Positions 1 through 8,205 of a stretch of 64,000 bases of DNA are shown one piece after another. The position numbers were made by a program, and so were the translations under genes. Source of the stretch: Carnobacterium_A sp049673005 (GTDB lineage Bacteria; Bacillota; Bacilli; Lactobacillales; Carnobacteriaceae); NCBI RefSeq assembly GCF_049673005.1, contig NZ_JBATXB010000033.1:1-64000 (forward strand), read 5' to 3'. Position 1 is the stretch's first letter; the number at the start of each line of letters is the position of its first letter. A model generated the notes under the pieces. That model was not told the DNA's origin. It searched no databases and worked only from the letters and a program-made list of their open reading frames with translations.

Positions 1-2
1 CA

Positions 3-173
3 GGAGGAATTATTGGTAATATTATCGTAGGATTCATCGGATCATGGCTTGGGTCTTCATTATTTGGTAGTTTTGGACCTGTCATCGGTGGGTTTGCTAT
101 TATACCTGCATTAATTGGTGCTGTAGCACTAATCTTTATCTTTTCACTTATCATGGGAAGACGCAAAGGTTAA
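3..173 (+). CDS. GlsB/YeaQ/YmgE-family small membrane protein, 5' end cut off
   Basis: An open frame enters from the window edge and runs 56 codons to a TAA at 171-173. The product is very rich in Gly, Ile, Phe and Leu with GG-I and GG-F turns, forms two hydrophobic segments, and ends in a short positively charged tail (MGRRKG). This is the look of the transglycosylase-associated GlsB/YeaQ family, whose members are about 80-90 residues, so roughly 25-30 N-terminal residues lie outside the window. The family is linked to general stress responses in Lactobacillales, but its biochemical role is not settled. A strong terminator follows directly, so it ends its transcription unit. Confidence 0.72.
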   Translation, partial: GGIIGNIIVGFIGSWLGSSLFGSFGPVIGGFAIIPALIGAVALIFIFSLIMGRRKG

Positions 174-194
174 TTGTATTTAACGCTTCAGTAG

Positions 195-225
195 AAACAC
201 TTTGAGACTATATCTCAAAGTGTTT
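195..225 (+). terminator. Rho-independent terminator of the GlsB-like gene
   Basis: A 13-bp perfect stem (195-207 pairing with 213-225) with a 5-nt loop is followed by a T-rich tract at 221-236. It lies 22 nt after the stop codon of the truncated membrane protein gene. Confidence 0.85.
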
Positions 226-263
226 TTACTTTTTTTAAATTAACTATAAAAAGGGGATATATC

Positions 264-704
264 ATGTCATTAGAACACTATTCAATCAACATACATGCAC
301 CATTCAAAGAATCTAGCAAAAAAGTAAAAGAACCTACTTTTTGGTTGCCTTTCTTACCAGGTTTTAGTAAACTCAATCAACTTTCCGATTATAGTTATTC
401 TGTAAAAACTTCTCTACCATTAGGTTCTTTTACTCATGAGACAACCTTAATATTTTATTTCGAACCAGAAATAAAATTTAATGAAGTTCATTTTACTTTT
501 TCTTCAAAAAATAATCATATTACCGGCTTAGGTGAATTAATTGTTTTACCTAAGTCTGATGATATTATAAAATTAGAGATTTCGTTAGAGCTTCATTTAA
601 AAGGAAGAAAATTTTTACTCCTTACTCCTCTTTTACCTTCACTTAAAGATTCGTGGGCTAAAAATATTTTAAATGAAGTAAAAGTGACTTTAGAAAATAA
701 ATAA
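264..704 (+). CDS. Uncharacterised 146-residue protein, possibly START/SRPBCC-like
   Basis: The ATG at 264 follows an AAGGGGA SD site at good spacing, and the gene has its own terminator, so it is very probably real. I do not recognise the family with confidence. The product has no signal peptide or membrane segment. It alternates short hydrophobic strands (residues 45-70 and 85-112) and ends with an amphipathic helix (about 120-146). The strand G-x-G-E-L-I-V-L-P followed by a long strand and a C-terminal helix resembles CoxG/SRPBCC lipid-binding folds, but this is only a shape impression. It stands alone between the GlsB-like gene and ileS, which runs the other way, so context gives no functional clue. 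Function unknown. Confidence 0.7.
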   Translation: MSLEHYSINIHAPFKESSKKVKEPTFWLPFLPGFSKLNQLSDYSYSVKTSLPLGSFTHETTLIFYFEPEIKFNEVHFTFSSKNNHITGLGELIVLPKSDDIIKLEISLELHLKGRKFLLLTPLLPSLKDSWAKNILNEVKVTLENK

Positions 705-770
705 AAAAACTTTCTAAAAAGATAATTTAGGAAAATTAATTTTCCTAAATTATCTAATAGAAGTTTTTTA
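705..770. terminator. Bidirectional terminator between the 146-aa gene and ileS
   Basis: The core stem pairs 721-735 with 740-754 almost perfectly. It is extended by an outer A-tract/T-tract pairing (706-717 with 760-770). It ends both the plus-strand gene at 704 and ileS, whose stop codon is at 793 on the minus strand. Confidence 0.85.
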
Positions 771-792
771 TTTTAAATAAGATAATTATATT

Positions 793-3573
793 TTATTGTT
801 CCGGTACTAAAGCCTCCGGGAAATTTTTTGAAACAATTTCAGAACATCGTTCACAAAGAGATGGAGCTATTGTATTTGCCCCTACATCTTCTTTAATCGC
901 ACGACATCTCTCGCAAGTCTCACCATGAGCATGTTCTACTACGATTGCTAGAGAATCAAACTGTAAGGCTGTTTCTGGAGCTTCTGTTTTATCTCCTGCA
1001 ATATTCAAGTCTGAGACAATTAATAATTGCTCAATATTACTATTTAATGATACAAATAAATCTCTTGTAGGTGCAGTAGGATAAATAGTTAACTTAGCTT
1101 CAAAAGACTTACCAATTTTTTTATCGTTACGTGCCTCTTCCAATGCTTTTTGAACATCTTGACGAATATCCATAAAGGCATTCCACATATCCATTAATTC
1201 TATTTCATTTTCATAGGTTTCAACATGTGGCATCTCAGCTAACTGAACGTATTCTTCATCTTCACCTAACAAACTCCAAATTTCTTCTGCTGTATGAGGT
1301 AAAATTGGTGTTAAAAGTTTAGTTAACTTAACAAGTACTTCGTAGAACACTGTTTGCATAGCTCTACGATCATATGAGTTTTCTGATTCAATATAAACAA
1401 CATCCTTAGCAAAATCTAAATAAAATTGAGATAAATCAACTGTACAGAAATTATTAATTAATTGATAAATCGCTGGAAATTCATATTTTTCATAATTCAT
1501 TTCTACTTTTTCAACGAGTTGATTCAAGCGAACCATCATATATTTATCTACTGAACGTAAATCTTCAAAATTAATTGCATGTTCTGAAACTTGGAAATCA
1601 GATGTATTGGCTAATAAGAAACGCATCGTATTGCGAATTTTACGATATACTTCTGAGACTTGTTTTAATATTTCATCACTTACTCGTACATCTGCTTGAG
1701 AATCAACACTAGAAACCCACAAACGAATAATATCTGCACCCATTTGTTTTGTTACTTTATCAGGAGACATCGTATTTCCAAGTGACTTACTCATTTTACG
1801 CCCGTCACCATCTAATACCATACCTTGTGACAAAACTGTTTTATAAGGAGCTTCACCATTTATTGCGATACTCGTTGTGATACTTGAGTTAAACCAGCCA
1901 CGATACTGATCTGACCCTTCTAAATACATGTCAGCTGGGAATGTCAAGTTTTCTCTTTCCTTTAATACAGCTTCATGAGAAGACCCAGAATCAAACCATA
2001 CGTCCATTATATCTGTTTCTTTGGTAAAGATATTATTAGGACTGGATGGATGAGTAAATCCAGCTGGCAATAGGTCAATGGCTTCACGTTCAAACCAAAC
2101 GTTTGAACCAAATTCTCCAAATAATTGTGCAACATGATCAATTGTTTCTGGTGTAATAATAGGCTCATTATTTTCACCGTAAAAAATCGGTAGAGGTACA
2201 CCCCAAGCCCGTTGGCGAGAAATAACCCAGTCGCCACGATCACGAACCATATTATAGAGACGTTGCATTCCCCATTGTTGAGTCCAATTTACATTTTTAA
2301 TTGCTTCTAATATTTGTTCTCTGAATAGATCAATAGAAGCAAACCACTGTGGTGTTGCACGGAAAATAACGGGTTTTTTAGTACGCCAATCATGTGGGTA
2401 ACTATGCATAAAGAAGTCCAATTTCAGTAAAGCGCCTTTTTCTTTTAGGATTTCTGTAATTAGTTTATTTCCTTTGTCATAAAATACCCCTTCTAACCCA
2501 GGAGCCTCATCTGTAAAACACCCTTTATCATCGACTGGTGATAAAACACCTAGTTTATATTTTTGGCCGACAATGTAATCGTCATCCCCATGCCCAGGAG
2601 CAGTATGAACTAAACCAGTACCAGCTTCTAAAGTAACATGGTCTCCTAAAATAACTAGCGAAGTACGATCATACATAGGATGTTGTGCTGTCATTAATTC
2701 CATATCTTTTCCTTTAAGTTCACTAATAATTTCTACACTTTCCCAACCAATTTCTTGAGTTACTGTATCAACTAAATCTTTCGCTAAAACAAATTTTTTG
2801 CCATCAGCTAAGATAGTCACGTAATCGTAGTTAGGATGAACAGCAATACCTAAATTCGACGGAATAGTCCATGGTGTTGTAGTCCAAATAATTAGTGATG
2901 TAGAATCATCAATCAATCCTTTGCCATCAATAATTTTAAAAGCAACATAAATACTTGCAGATTTAACGTCTTTATACTCAATTTCTGCTTCTGCTAAAGC
3001 AGATTCACTTGATGGTGACCAATAAATTGGTTTTAATCCTTTATAGATATATCCTTTTTCAGCCATTTTACCAAAAACACGAATTTGTGCTTCTTCATAA
3101 TCAGGTGTCAATGTCACATAAGGATTATCCCATTCACCTGCAACACCCAAACGTTTAAAGTCTTCACGTTGTTTATTTATTTGTTCCCAAGCGTATTCTT
3201 CACATAATTCGCGAAATTTAGCTATAGACATTTCTTTGCGCTTAACACCTTTATTAGTTAATGCTTGCTCAATAGGTAGACCGTGTGTATCCCATCCCGG
3301 GACATATGGAGAACGAAAACCTGTCATCGATTTATAACGAACAATGATATCTTTGCTGATTTTATTTAGCGCGTGGCCAATATGAATATTTCCATTAGCA
3401 TAAGGAGGTCCGTCATGTAAAATAAAAGTTGGTTTTTCTTTATTTAATTCTTGTCGTTGACCATAAATATCTTTTTCTTCCCATTCTTTTTGCCATTCAA
3501 GTTCACGTATTGGTAAGTTTCCGCGCATTGGAAAAGCTGTTTTCCCTAATTGCAATGTTTCTTTCATTTTCAT
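793..3573 (-). CDS. ileS: Isoleucyl-tRNA synthetase
   Basis: Cytoplasmic class I aminoacyl-tRNA synthetase that charges tRNA-Ile with isoleucine and edits misactivated valine. At 926 residues it matches the bacterial family. Visible hallmarks are HIGH at residues 64-67, a large CP1 editing insertion (about 190-400), KMSKS near residue 600, the anticodon-binding domain, and a C-terminal zinc ribbon with paired CERC motifs (C887/C890 and C907/C910). The ATG has a GGAGG SD site 8 nt upstream. The 320-nt leader contains a T-box, so the gene is predicted to be switched on by uncharged tRNA-Ile. It follows divIVA, the usual order in Firmicutes, but has its own promoter overlapping the divIVA 3' end. 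Confidence 0.98.
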   Translation of the reverse strand: MKMKETLQLGKTAFPMRGNLPIRELEWQKEWEEKDIYGQRQELNKEKPTFILHDGPPYANGNIHIGHALNKISKDIIVRYKSMTGFRSPYVPGWDTHGLPIEQALTNKGVKRKEMSIAKFRELCEEYAWEQINKQREDFKRLGVAGEWDNPYVTLTPDYEEAQIRVFGKMAEKGYIYKGLKPIYWSPSSESALAEAEIEYKDVKSASIYVAFKIIDGKGLIDDSTSLIIWTTTPWTIPSNLGIAVHPNYDYVTILADGKKFVLAKDLVDTVTQEIGWESVEIISELKGKDMELMTAQHPMYDRTSLVILGDHVTLEAGTGLVHTAPGHGDDDYIVGQKYKLGVLSPVDDKGCFTDEAPGLEGVFYDKGNKLITEILKEKGALLKLDFFMHSYPHDWRTKKPVIFRATPQWFASIDLFREQILEAIKNVNWTQQWGMQRLYNMVRDRGDWVISRQRAWGVPLPIFYGENNEPIITPETIDHVAQLFGEFGSNVWFEREAIDLLPAGFTHPSSPNNIFTKETDIMDVWFDSGSSHEAVLKERENLTFPADMYLEGSDQYRGWFNSSITTSIAINGEAPYKTVLSQGMVLDGDGRKMSKSLGNTMSPDKVTKQMGADIIRLWVSSVDSQADVRVSDEILKQVSEVYRKIRNTMRFLLANTSDFQVSEHAINFEDLRSVDKYMMVRLNQLVEKVEMNYEKYEFPAIYQLINNFCTVDLSQFYLDFAKDVVYIESENSYDRRAMQTVFYEVLVKLTKLLTPILPHTAEEIWSLLGEDEEYVQLAEMPHVETYENEIELMDMWNAFMDIRQDVQKALEEARNDKKIGKSFEAKLTIYPTAPTRDLFVSLNSNIEQLLIVSDLNIAGDKTEAPETALQFDSLAIVVEHAHGETCERCRAIKEDVGANTIAPSLCERCSEIVSKNFPEALVPEQ

Positions 3574-3648
3574 TATTTATTCCTCCATTTTCTTATCAAT
3601 CTACTGTTTATTAGCGTACTGCTTAAACTTTAAAAATGCAAATTCAGT

Positions 3649-3872
3649 ATACAAAAAAACACTCCTCCCTTATAAGGGACGAAGTGAATTCGTGATACCA
3701 CCCAAGTTTAGGAATGAACAGTGTTCATATTCCTCTCAAGCAATTGGTAACGGTTATCAGCCGGCTAATTTTACAATTTTTTCAAATCAGCACTCTTGGA
3801 GGATCTTACAATAAAAGGGATTGTTAGACTTTCACCATTTTCTAACTCGCTAAAAATATTTTATTGCTTTCT
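3649..3872 (-). promoter_or_regulatory. T-box riboswitch leader of ileS
   Basis: Read on the minus strand, the 3574-3894 interval holds a T-box leader. The hallmark GGGTGGTATCACG lies at 3691-3703. It is followed by a terminator hairpin (3661-3685) whose loop is TATAA, then seven U residues (3651-3660). Upstream are an AGCGAGTTAG element and a GGTGAAAG element typical of stem I, and a stem III-like hairpin around 3714-3732. Uncharged tRNA should pair through its acceptor end with the TGGT bulge, stabilise the antiterminator and permit ileS transcription. The isoleucine specifier codon could not be placed with confidence by eye. Confidence 0.92.
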
Positions 3873-3878
3873 ATTCCA

Positions 3879-3908
3879 ATCATAGTTTTAAATACTATGG
3901 TAATTCAA
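3879..3908 (-). promoter_or_regulatory. Promoter of the ileS T-box transcript
   Basis: On the minus strand, TTGAAT (3903-3908) is followed by an 18-nt spacer and TATGAT (3879-3884). The -35 box lies in the last codons of divIVA, whose stop is at 3895-3897. Transcription would begin near 3872, just before the T-box stem I elements. Confidence 0.65.
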
Positions 3909-4521
3909 TTGCAGGAGTTGTGCCTTCAGCAATTTGATTTTCATCATTTTCAACTTCTTCATCAGTAGCTAGTTCAGTTGACTCTTCATGACTATTTTTT
4001 TCTTCCATCTCTGAAAGCAATGCCTTTAAAGTAGGTATTTCTAGAGCTTCTTCTTGTGAGGGTTTTAGAATATCTTCCCATTCTTCATTTTTGACCATCT
4101 CTAATTGAGATTCAATCATTAATTGTAAACGTTGTTTAAAGATTCTACTTTGTTTTCTTAATTCATCAGTTTCAGTTGTAATTTTTTTAGCTTTAGCAAC
4201 TGCTTCATCCAGTAACCGATCTGCATTTTTGCCGGCTTCTAAACCAATTAATTCAGCTTCTTTTACTGCATTTTCTTTAAGTCTATCTGCAGCATCTTGA
4301 GCAACAATGATAGATTTATTTAACGCATCTTGCAGGTTATTATAATGTGTTACTTTTTCTTCAGAAAACTTCAGATTTTTTTCTAATTCACGATTTTCTT
4401 TCAGAACCATTTCATAATCTTTAATAATCTGATCCAAATAATCATTTACTTCGTCTTGGTCATATCCACGCATCTTGACAGGGAACTCTTTATTATGTAT
4501 ATCTAAAGGAGTTAACACCAT
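3895..4521 (-). CDS. divIVA: Cell division initiation protein DivIVA
   Basis: Coiled-coil scaffold that binds curved membrane at the septum and poles and recruits division and wall proteins. The start used here is the ATG at 4521, giving the canonical MVLTPLDIHNKEF N-terminus (208 residues). An in-frame ATG 18 nt upstream would place the SD site (cacctcc on the plus strand, 4528-4534) inside the coding region, so it is rejected. Residues 1-60 are the membrane-binding domain, followed by long heptad-rich coiled coils to about residue 165 and an acidic, low-complexity tail rich in Glu, Asp and Thr. It closes the dcw cluster after ylmH, as in other Firmicutes. Confidence 0.96.
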   Translation of the reverse strand: MVLTPLDIHNKEFPVKMRGYDQDEVNDYLDQIIKDYEMVLKENRELEKNLKFSEEKVTHYNNLQDALNKSIIVAQDAADRLKENAVKEAELIGLEAGKNADRLLDEAVAKAKKITTETDELRKQSRIFKQRLQLMIESQLEMVKNEEWEDILKPSQEEALEIPTLKALLSEMEEKNSHEESTELATDEEVENDENQIAEGTTPAIELP

Positions 4522-4600
4522 ATAAGACACCTCCATCATCTGATTTTTTTTATCTTTGATTTGATATTAAATGATTCAATACTAGAATACCTAAATTAGT

Positions 4601-5383
4601 TTACTTATGCAAGACTCCAAATTTTATACGCCATTTATCTTTTTTTGTTTTCCCCTCTATTTCTTGAACTTGTAGCCTACCAAATCCACGTATAGAGACA
4701 ATATCTAAAACGCCTAATTCAAAATCTGGTTGAGTTATTTCTGACCAATTTAATTTAATTTTTCCAGACTCAATCATTTGTTTAGATCGTTGTCTAGATA
4801 TATTAAATAAACTAGCTATTATTGTATCTAACCTCATAGAAGAAACTGTTTCATGAACTATAGTCCAATCATCAAGTGGTTTTAAAAGATCTAAATAGGA
4901 TTTTTCTATCAAACGTATAGAGACGTTACCCATTTTTTCAACTTGATTTTGGACAAACGGCTTCATACTTTCACCAATGAAAAACTGCCAACGTTCTCCA
5001 TCAGAAATGATATCTCCAAAAAAATCTCTTTTTAACCCTGTTGAAAGTAAGGTTCCTAAAATTTTCCCATGGGAAAGGTTAGTAAACTTAATTGGATAAC
5101 GGATTTCAAAAAGAGCTACTTCAAAATCATCTTGTACAGGTACAAAGTATTCGGGACATATATAAAGTCTATTCCTTTCGGCAGCTTGATAGCCACCGAA
5201 AGAATAGATTTTTATCCCACTTCTCTTCCCTACAATTGTTTCGACTATATAAGCTTGTCTGGGATCTAAAAAATTAGTCAGATAAGGAGTATATTGATCT
5301 TCGCATTCTCTAATCCAATCGGTAACTTGATCGATAAAAGGACGTTCTTCTTTTCTAAAATGTTGATAAACATTCTCAATCAT
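4601..5383 (-). CDS. ylmH: YlmH-type S4-domain RNA-binding protein
   Basis: YlmH homologue of 260 residues. The N-terminal two thirds form the YlmH-specific domain, and residues about 180-245 form an S4 RNA-binding domain (SRQRSKQMIESGKIKLN region). Recent work on the family links YlmH to rescue of stalled ribosomes and recycling of tRNA-bound 50S subunits, besides its place in the division cluster. The ATG at 5383 lies 6 nt from an AGGAGGT SD site; an in-frame TTG at 5386 sits too close to the SD and is not used. It lies 16 nt after yggT and before divIVA, the normal Firmicutes order. Confidence 0.94.
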   Translation of the reverse strand: MIENVYQHFRKEERPFIDQVTDWIRECEDQYTPYLTNFLDPRQAYIVETIVGKRSGIKIYSFGGYQAAERNRLYICPEYFVPVQDDFEVALFEIRYPIKFTNLSHGKILGTLLSTGLKRDFFGDIISDGERWQFFIGESMKPFVQNQVEKMGNVSIRLIEKSYLDLLKPLDDWTIVHETVSSMRLDTIIASLFNISRQRSKQMIESGKIKLNWSEITQPDFELGVLDIVSIRGFGRLQVQEIEGKTKKDKWRIKFGVLHK

Positions 5384-5399
5384 CAAAATACCTCCTAGT

Positions 5400-5690
5400 T
5401 TAGAAGCCTACAATTAATCTTGCTATAATTTGGTAAAGCGAGAATAAACCTCTCTGAGCTAAATTTAACACTAGAATAGCTACTATACCAGAAACGCTAA
5501 TCATACCAATTGGCGGAATAAAGCGTCTAAAAAAGCCTAAATAAGGTTCACAGAGACGTACAATAATTTGACCGATCTTAGATTGGTAGGCCCCTGGAAA
5601 CCAAGACATTAGTATATAGATAATGATGAGGGTTGAATAAGCTTGAATCAATCTCGATAATACAAGATAAACTAAATATAAAATATCCAT
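5400..5690 (-). CDS. ylmG: YggT-family integral membrane protein
   Basis: A 96-residue YggT/YlmG protein with two hydrophobic segments (about 7-29 and 66-88) and a middle region containing the family's W-F-P-G and P-x-L-x-x-F-R-R-x-I-P-P motifs. The family is conserved next to sepF in Firmicutes, Actinobacteria, cyanobacteria and plastids. Its molecular role is not established, though it has been linked to membrane and division organisation. It lies between sepF and ylmH in one tightly spaced operon. Confidence 0.93.
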   Translation of the reverse strand: MDILYLVYLVLSRLIQAYSTLIIIYILMSWFPGAYQSKIGQIIVRLCEPYLGFFRRFIPPIGMISVSGIVAILVLNLAQRGLFSLYQIIARLIVGF

Positions 5691-5713
5691 AACGTTTAAA
5701 CTATTCCTCTTTT

Positions 5714-6187
5714 CTAATATAAATCTTTTTCACGCATAATATCATTCAATGTCCCGTCAATGCTCACATTTTCTGGCGTGCACAAGAATATCTCATCTCC
5801 AATGCGCTGAATATCTCCACCTAAAGCATAGACTGTACCTGTTAAAAAATCTACTATTCTTTTTGCTTGTTCTTCATCCATTCGAACAAAGTTCAATACA
5901 ACTGATTGTTCTTTTAATAGAATATCTGCAATTCCCTGTACTTCTGAGTAGACACGAGGTTCAATAATAGTAATTTTAGCTTGTTTCATTGAAGATTGTT
6001 GGTTAAATGATACAACTTTACTATTTATTTTTTCTCGCTTGGCATTGATGATAGGAATAGTTTTTGCATCAACCAACTTAGAGTCTCCACCTTTAGAAAA
6101 AGAATGAGATTCTTGATTATACATTGTATCTAACTCATCTTCTTCATCTAGTTCAAAAAAGCGACTAAATTTATTTTTCATTCCCAT
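5714..6187 (-). CDS. sepF: Cell division protein SepF
   Basis: SepF binds the C-terminal tail of FtsZ, forms rings that align FtsZ filaments and tethers the Z-ring to the membrane. The start at 6187 (M-G-M-K-N-K-F) gives 157 residues. It follows an AAGGGGGA site and begins with the amphipathic membrane-targeting helix (about residues 1-12, KNKFSRFF). A longer frame up to 6232 lacks support. Residues about 25-70 form a charged linker, and residues 72-155 form the SepF (DUF552) core with V-L-N-F and R-x-x-D-F motifs. It sits directly downstream of yggS, within the ftsZ operon. Confidence 0.95.
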   Translation of the reverse strand: MGMKNKFSRFFELDEEDELDTMYNQESHSFSKGGDSKLVDAKTIPIINAKREKINSKVVSFNQQSSMKQAKITIIEPRVYSEVQGIADILLKEQSVVLNFVRMDEEQAKRIVDFLTGTVYALGGDIQRIGDEIFLCTPENVSIDGTLNDIMREKDLY

Positions 6188-6228
6188 TTTAATCCCCCTT
6201 AATGAATAAATGGTATTAACACGATAAA

Positions 6229-6906
6229 TCACTCTTGGAAAAATAAACTACCTATACGAATATAAGTTGCACCTTCTTCAATAGCAACTTGATAATCTCC
6301 ACTCATTCCCATACTAAGCTCAGTACACGGAGCATGAGGTATTTTTTTTCTTTCTATTTGCTTTTGATAGTTCTTTAATTTTGAGAATATTAAACGAATA
6401 ACCTCTTCATTCGAATTTTTAGGAGCCATTGTCATTAGACCTACTACTTTTATTTTACTAAAAGTAGCTAACTCTAAAATAAACTCTTCTAGCTTTTCAG
6501 GAGCTATTCCACTTTTGGTATCTTCTCCACTAACATTAACTTGTACAAAACATCTCACGCTGTCTTGCGCTCTTTTTTCAATTTCTTTAGCTAAAGATAA
6601 GCGATCTAGAGAATGTAAATAATCAATTCGATTAATGATTTCTTTTACTTTCCTAGTTTGAAGATTCCCAATAAAATGCCAAGTAATATCATAGACCGAA
6701 AGTTCCTTTTGCTTCTCAAGGAGTCCTTCAGATCGATTTTCTGCTAAATGGAAGAAACCTCCTTGAATTATTTCTTTAGTCTCTTGTATTGATCTATTTT
6801 TAGTCACTGCAACTACTTGTACAGAAGATTTTTTTCGGTTTGTTTTTTCTAAAGTGCTATTAAATTTTTTTTCAAAATCAGAAATTGCTTGTTTTATATT
6901 TACCAT
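6229..6906 (-). CDS. ylmE: YggS/PLPBP-family pyridoxal phosphate homeostasis protein
   Basis: A 225-residue PLP-binding protein with an alanine racemase-like N-terminal barrel fold. Motifs include V-A-V-T-K (the PLP-binding lysine, near residue 36), A-E-N-R, W-H-F-I-G-x-L-Q, and the C-terminal M-G-M-S-x-D. The family has no enzyme activity but maintains the vitamin B6 pool and affects amino acid balance. The ATG starts 6 nt after the ftsZ stop and no clear SD site is visible, so translation may be coupled to ftsZ. The neighbouring ylmD found in some Firmicutes is absent here. Confidence 0.93.
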   Translation of the reverse strand: MVNIKQAISDFEKKFNSTLEKTNRKKSSVQVVAVTKNRSIQETKEIIQGGFFHLAENRSEGLLEKQKELSVYDITWHFIGNLQTRKVKEIINRIDYLHSLDRLSLAKEIEKRAQDSVRCFVQVNVSGEDTKSGIAPEKLEEFILELATFSKIKVVGLMTMAPKNSNEEVIRLIFSKLKNYQKQIERKKIPHAPCTELSMGMSGDYQVAIEEGATYIRIGSLFFQE

Positions 6907-6911
6907 CTAAT

Positions 6912-8171
6912 TTATTTACGACGTCTTCTAAAAAATGGTGGTGTCTCAAGGTTTTCATCTTCTGATTTTTGACTACGTTCTTGTTTTTCTTCTTTTTTGA
7001 AAAAATCAAAATCTGATTTTTCTTTTTCAGAAAATACCTCTGATTGAGAGCTAGAAACATTTTGATCGCGAACGTTTGGCTCTTTACGAATATCCCAGTC
7101 ACCAAAGGGATCTTTTGTGGCTCTTGATTGAACAGCTTCTCCACGATTTGGAGAATCATTTAAGTCCATACCACGATTTCTTCCAGAAGACTTTGGACGA
7201 GTATCTGCTTTTTTAGTTGTATCAATTCCTGTTGCAATAACTGTAACGATAACTTCATCGCCTAAGTTTTCGTTAATAGATGTTCCAAAGATAATATTTA
7301 CTTCTGTTGTAGAAGCTGAAGAAACGATGTCTGAGGCATCTTGAGCTTCATACAATGTTAAATCTGAGCCACCAGTTATGTTTAATAAAACTGATTCGGC
7401 TCCATCAATCGAAACTTCAAGTAATGGAGAAGATATAGCTTTCTTTGTAGCTTCTGCAGTTCTATTCTCTCCACTAGCCATACCGATTCCCATTAATGCT
7501 GATCCTTGATTTTCCATGACTGTCTTAACGTCTGCAAAATCTAAATTCACATATCCTGGTGCAGTTATCAGGTCAGAAATCCCTTGTACTCCTTGGCGTA
7601 ACACATTGTCAGCCTCATGAAAAGCTTCAAGCATAGGTGTTTTTTTATCAACAATTTCTAACAAACGGTTATTAGATATGATAACCAATGTATCTACATG
7701 CTCTTTCATCTGAGCAACACCTTCAGCAGCAAAACGCCCACGCTTAGGTCCTTCAAAAGTAAATGGTCGAGTAATAACTCCTACTGTTAAAGCACCTTGC
7801 TCTTTCGCGATACGAGCAACGATAGCTGCCGCTCCAGTACCGGTTCCTCCACCCATTCCAGCTGTAACAAAAATCATGTCCGCTCCTCTTAAAGCGTCAG
7901 CGATTTGTTCTTCGCTTTCTTCAGCTGCTTTACGTCCGATTTCAGGATTAGCTCCTGCTCCGAGTCCGCGAGTAAGTTTAGGTCCCAATTGTATCTTAAC
8001 TTCTGCATTAGATCCAGCTAACGCTTGAACATCCGTGTTGGCAACGATAAACTCTACACCTTTAACACCTTCATCAATCATACGATTAACAGCATTATTT
8101 CCTGCTCCGCCTACACCGATTACTTTTATTATTGCTCCATTTAACGGGTTTGTATCAAATTCTAAATCCAT
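6912..8171 (-). CDS. ftsZ: Cell division GTPase FtsZ
   Basis: Tubulin homologue that polymerises into the Z-ring at mid-cell. It has 419 residues with the tubulin signature GGGTGTG at 107-113, the T7 loop NLDFADVK near residues 207-214, and the GTPase and C-terminal domains complete to about residue 317. A long, charged, poorly conserved linker follows (about 318-400). The protein ends with a C-terminal peptide (DENLETPPFFRRRRK) that should bind FtsA, SepF and other partners. An AGGAGG SD site precedes the ATG. It follows ftsA by 34 nt. Confidence 0.98.
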   Translation of the reverse strand: MDLEFDTNPLNGAIIKVIGVGGAGNNAVNRMIDEGVKGVEFIVANTDVQALAGSNAEVKIQLGPKLTRGLGAGANPEIGRKAAEESEEQIADALRGADMIFVTAGMGGGTGTGAAAIVARIAKEQGALTVGVITRPFTFEGPKRGRFAAEGVAQMKEHVDTLVIISNNRLLEIVDKKTPMLEAFHEADNVLRQGVQGISDLITAPGYVNLDFADVKTVMENQGSALMGIGMASGENRTAEATKKAISSPLLEVSIDGAESVLLNITGGSDLTLYEAQDASDIVSSASTTEVNIIFGTSINENLGDEVIVTVIATGIDTTKKADTRPKSSGRNRGMDLNDSPNRGEAVQSRATKDPFGDWDIRKEPNVRDQNVSSSQSEVFSEKEKSDFDFFKKEEKQERSQKSEDENLETPPFFRRRRK

Positions 8172-8205
8172 TCTACTTCCTCCTACTTACACTTTTATAG
8201 TGTAT

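Noticed and set aside
3881..3899. Small inverted repeat at the divIVA stop codon (CATAGT/ACTATG)
   Set aside because: No U-tract follows and it overlaps the ileS promoter; read as promoter sequence and chance symmetry, not a terminator.
6878..7159. Minus-strand frame inside the ftsZ 3' end
   Set aside because: Shadow of the lysine-rich ftsZ linker in another frame.
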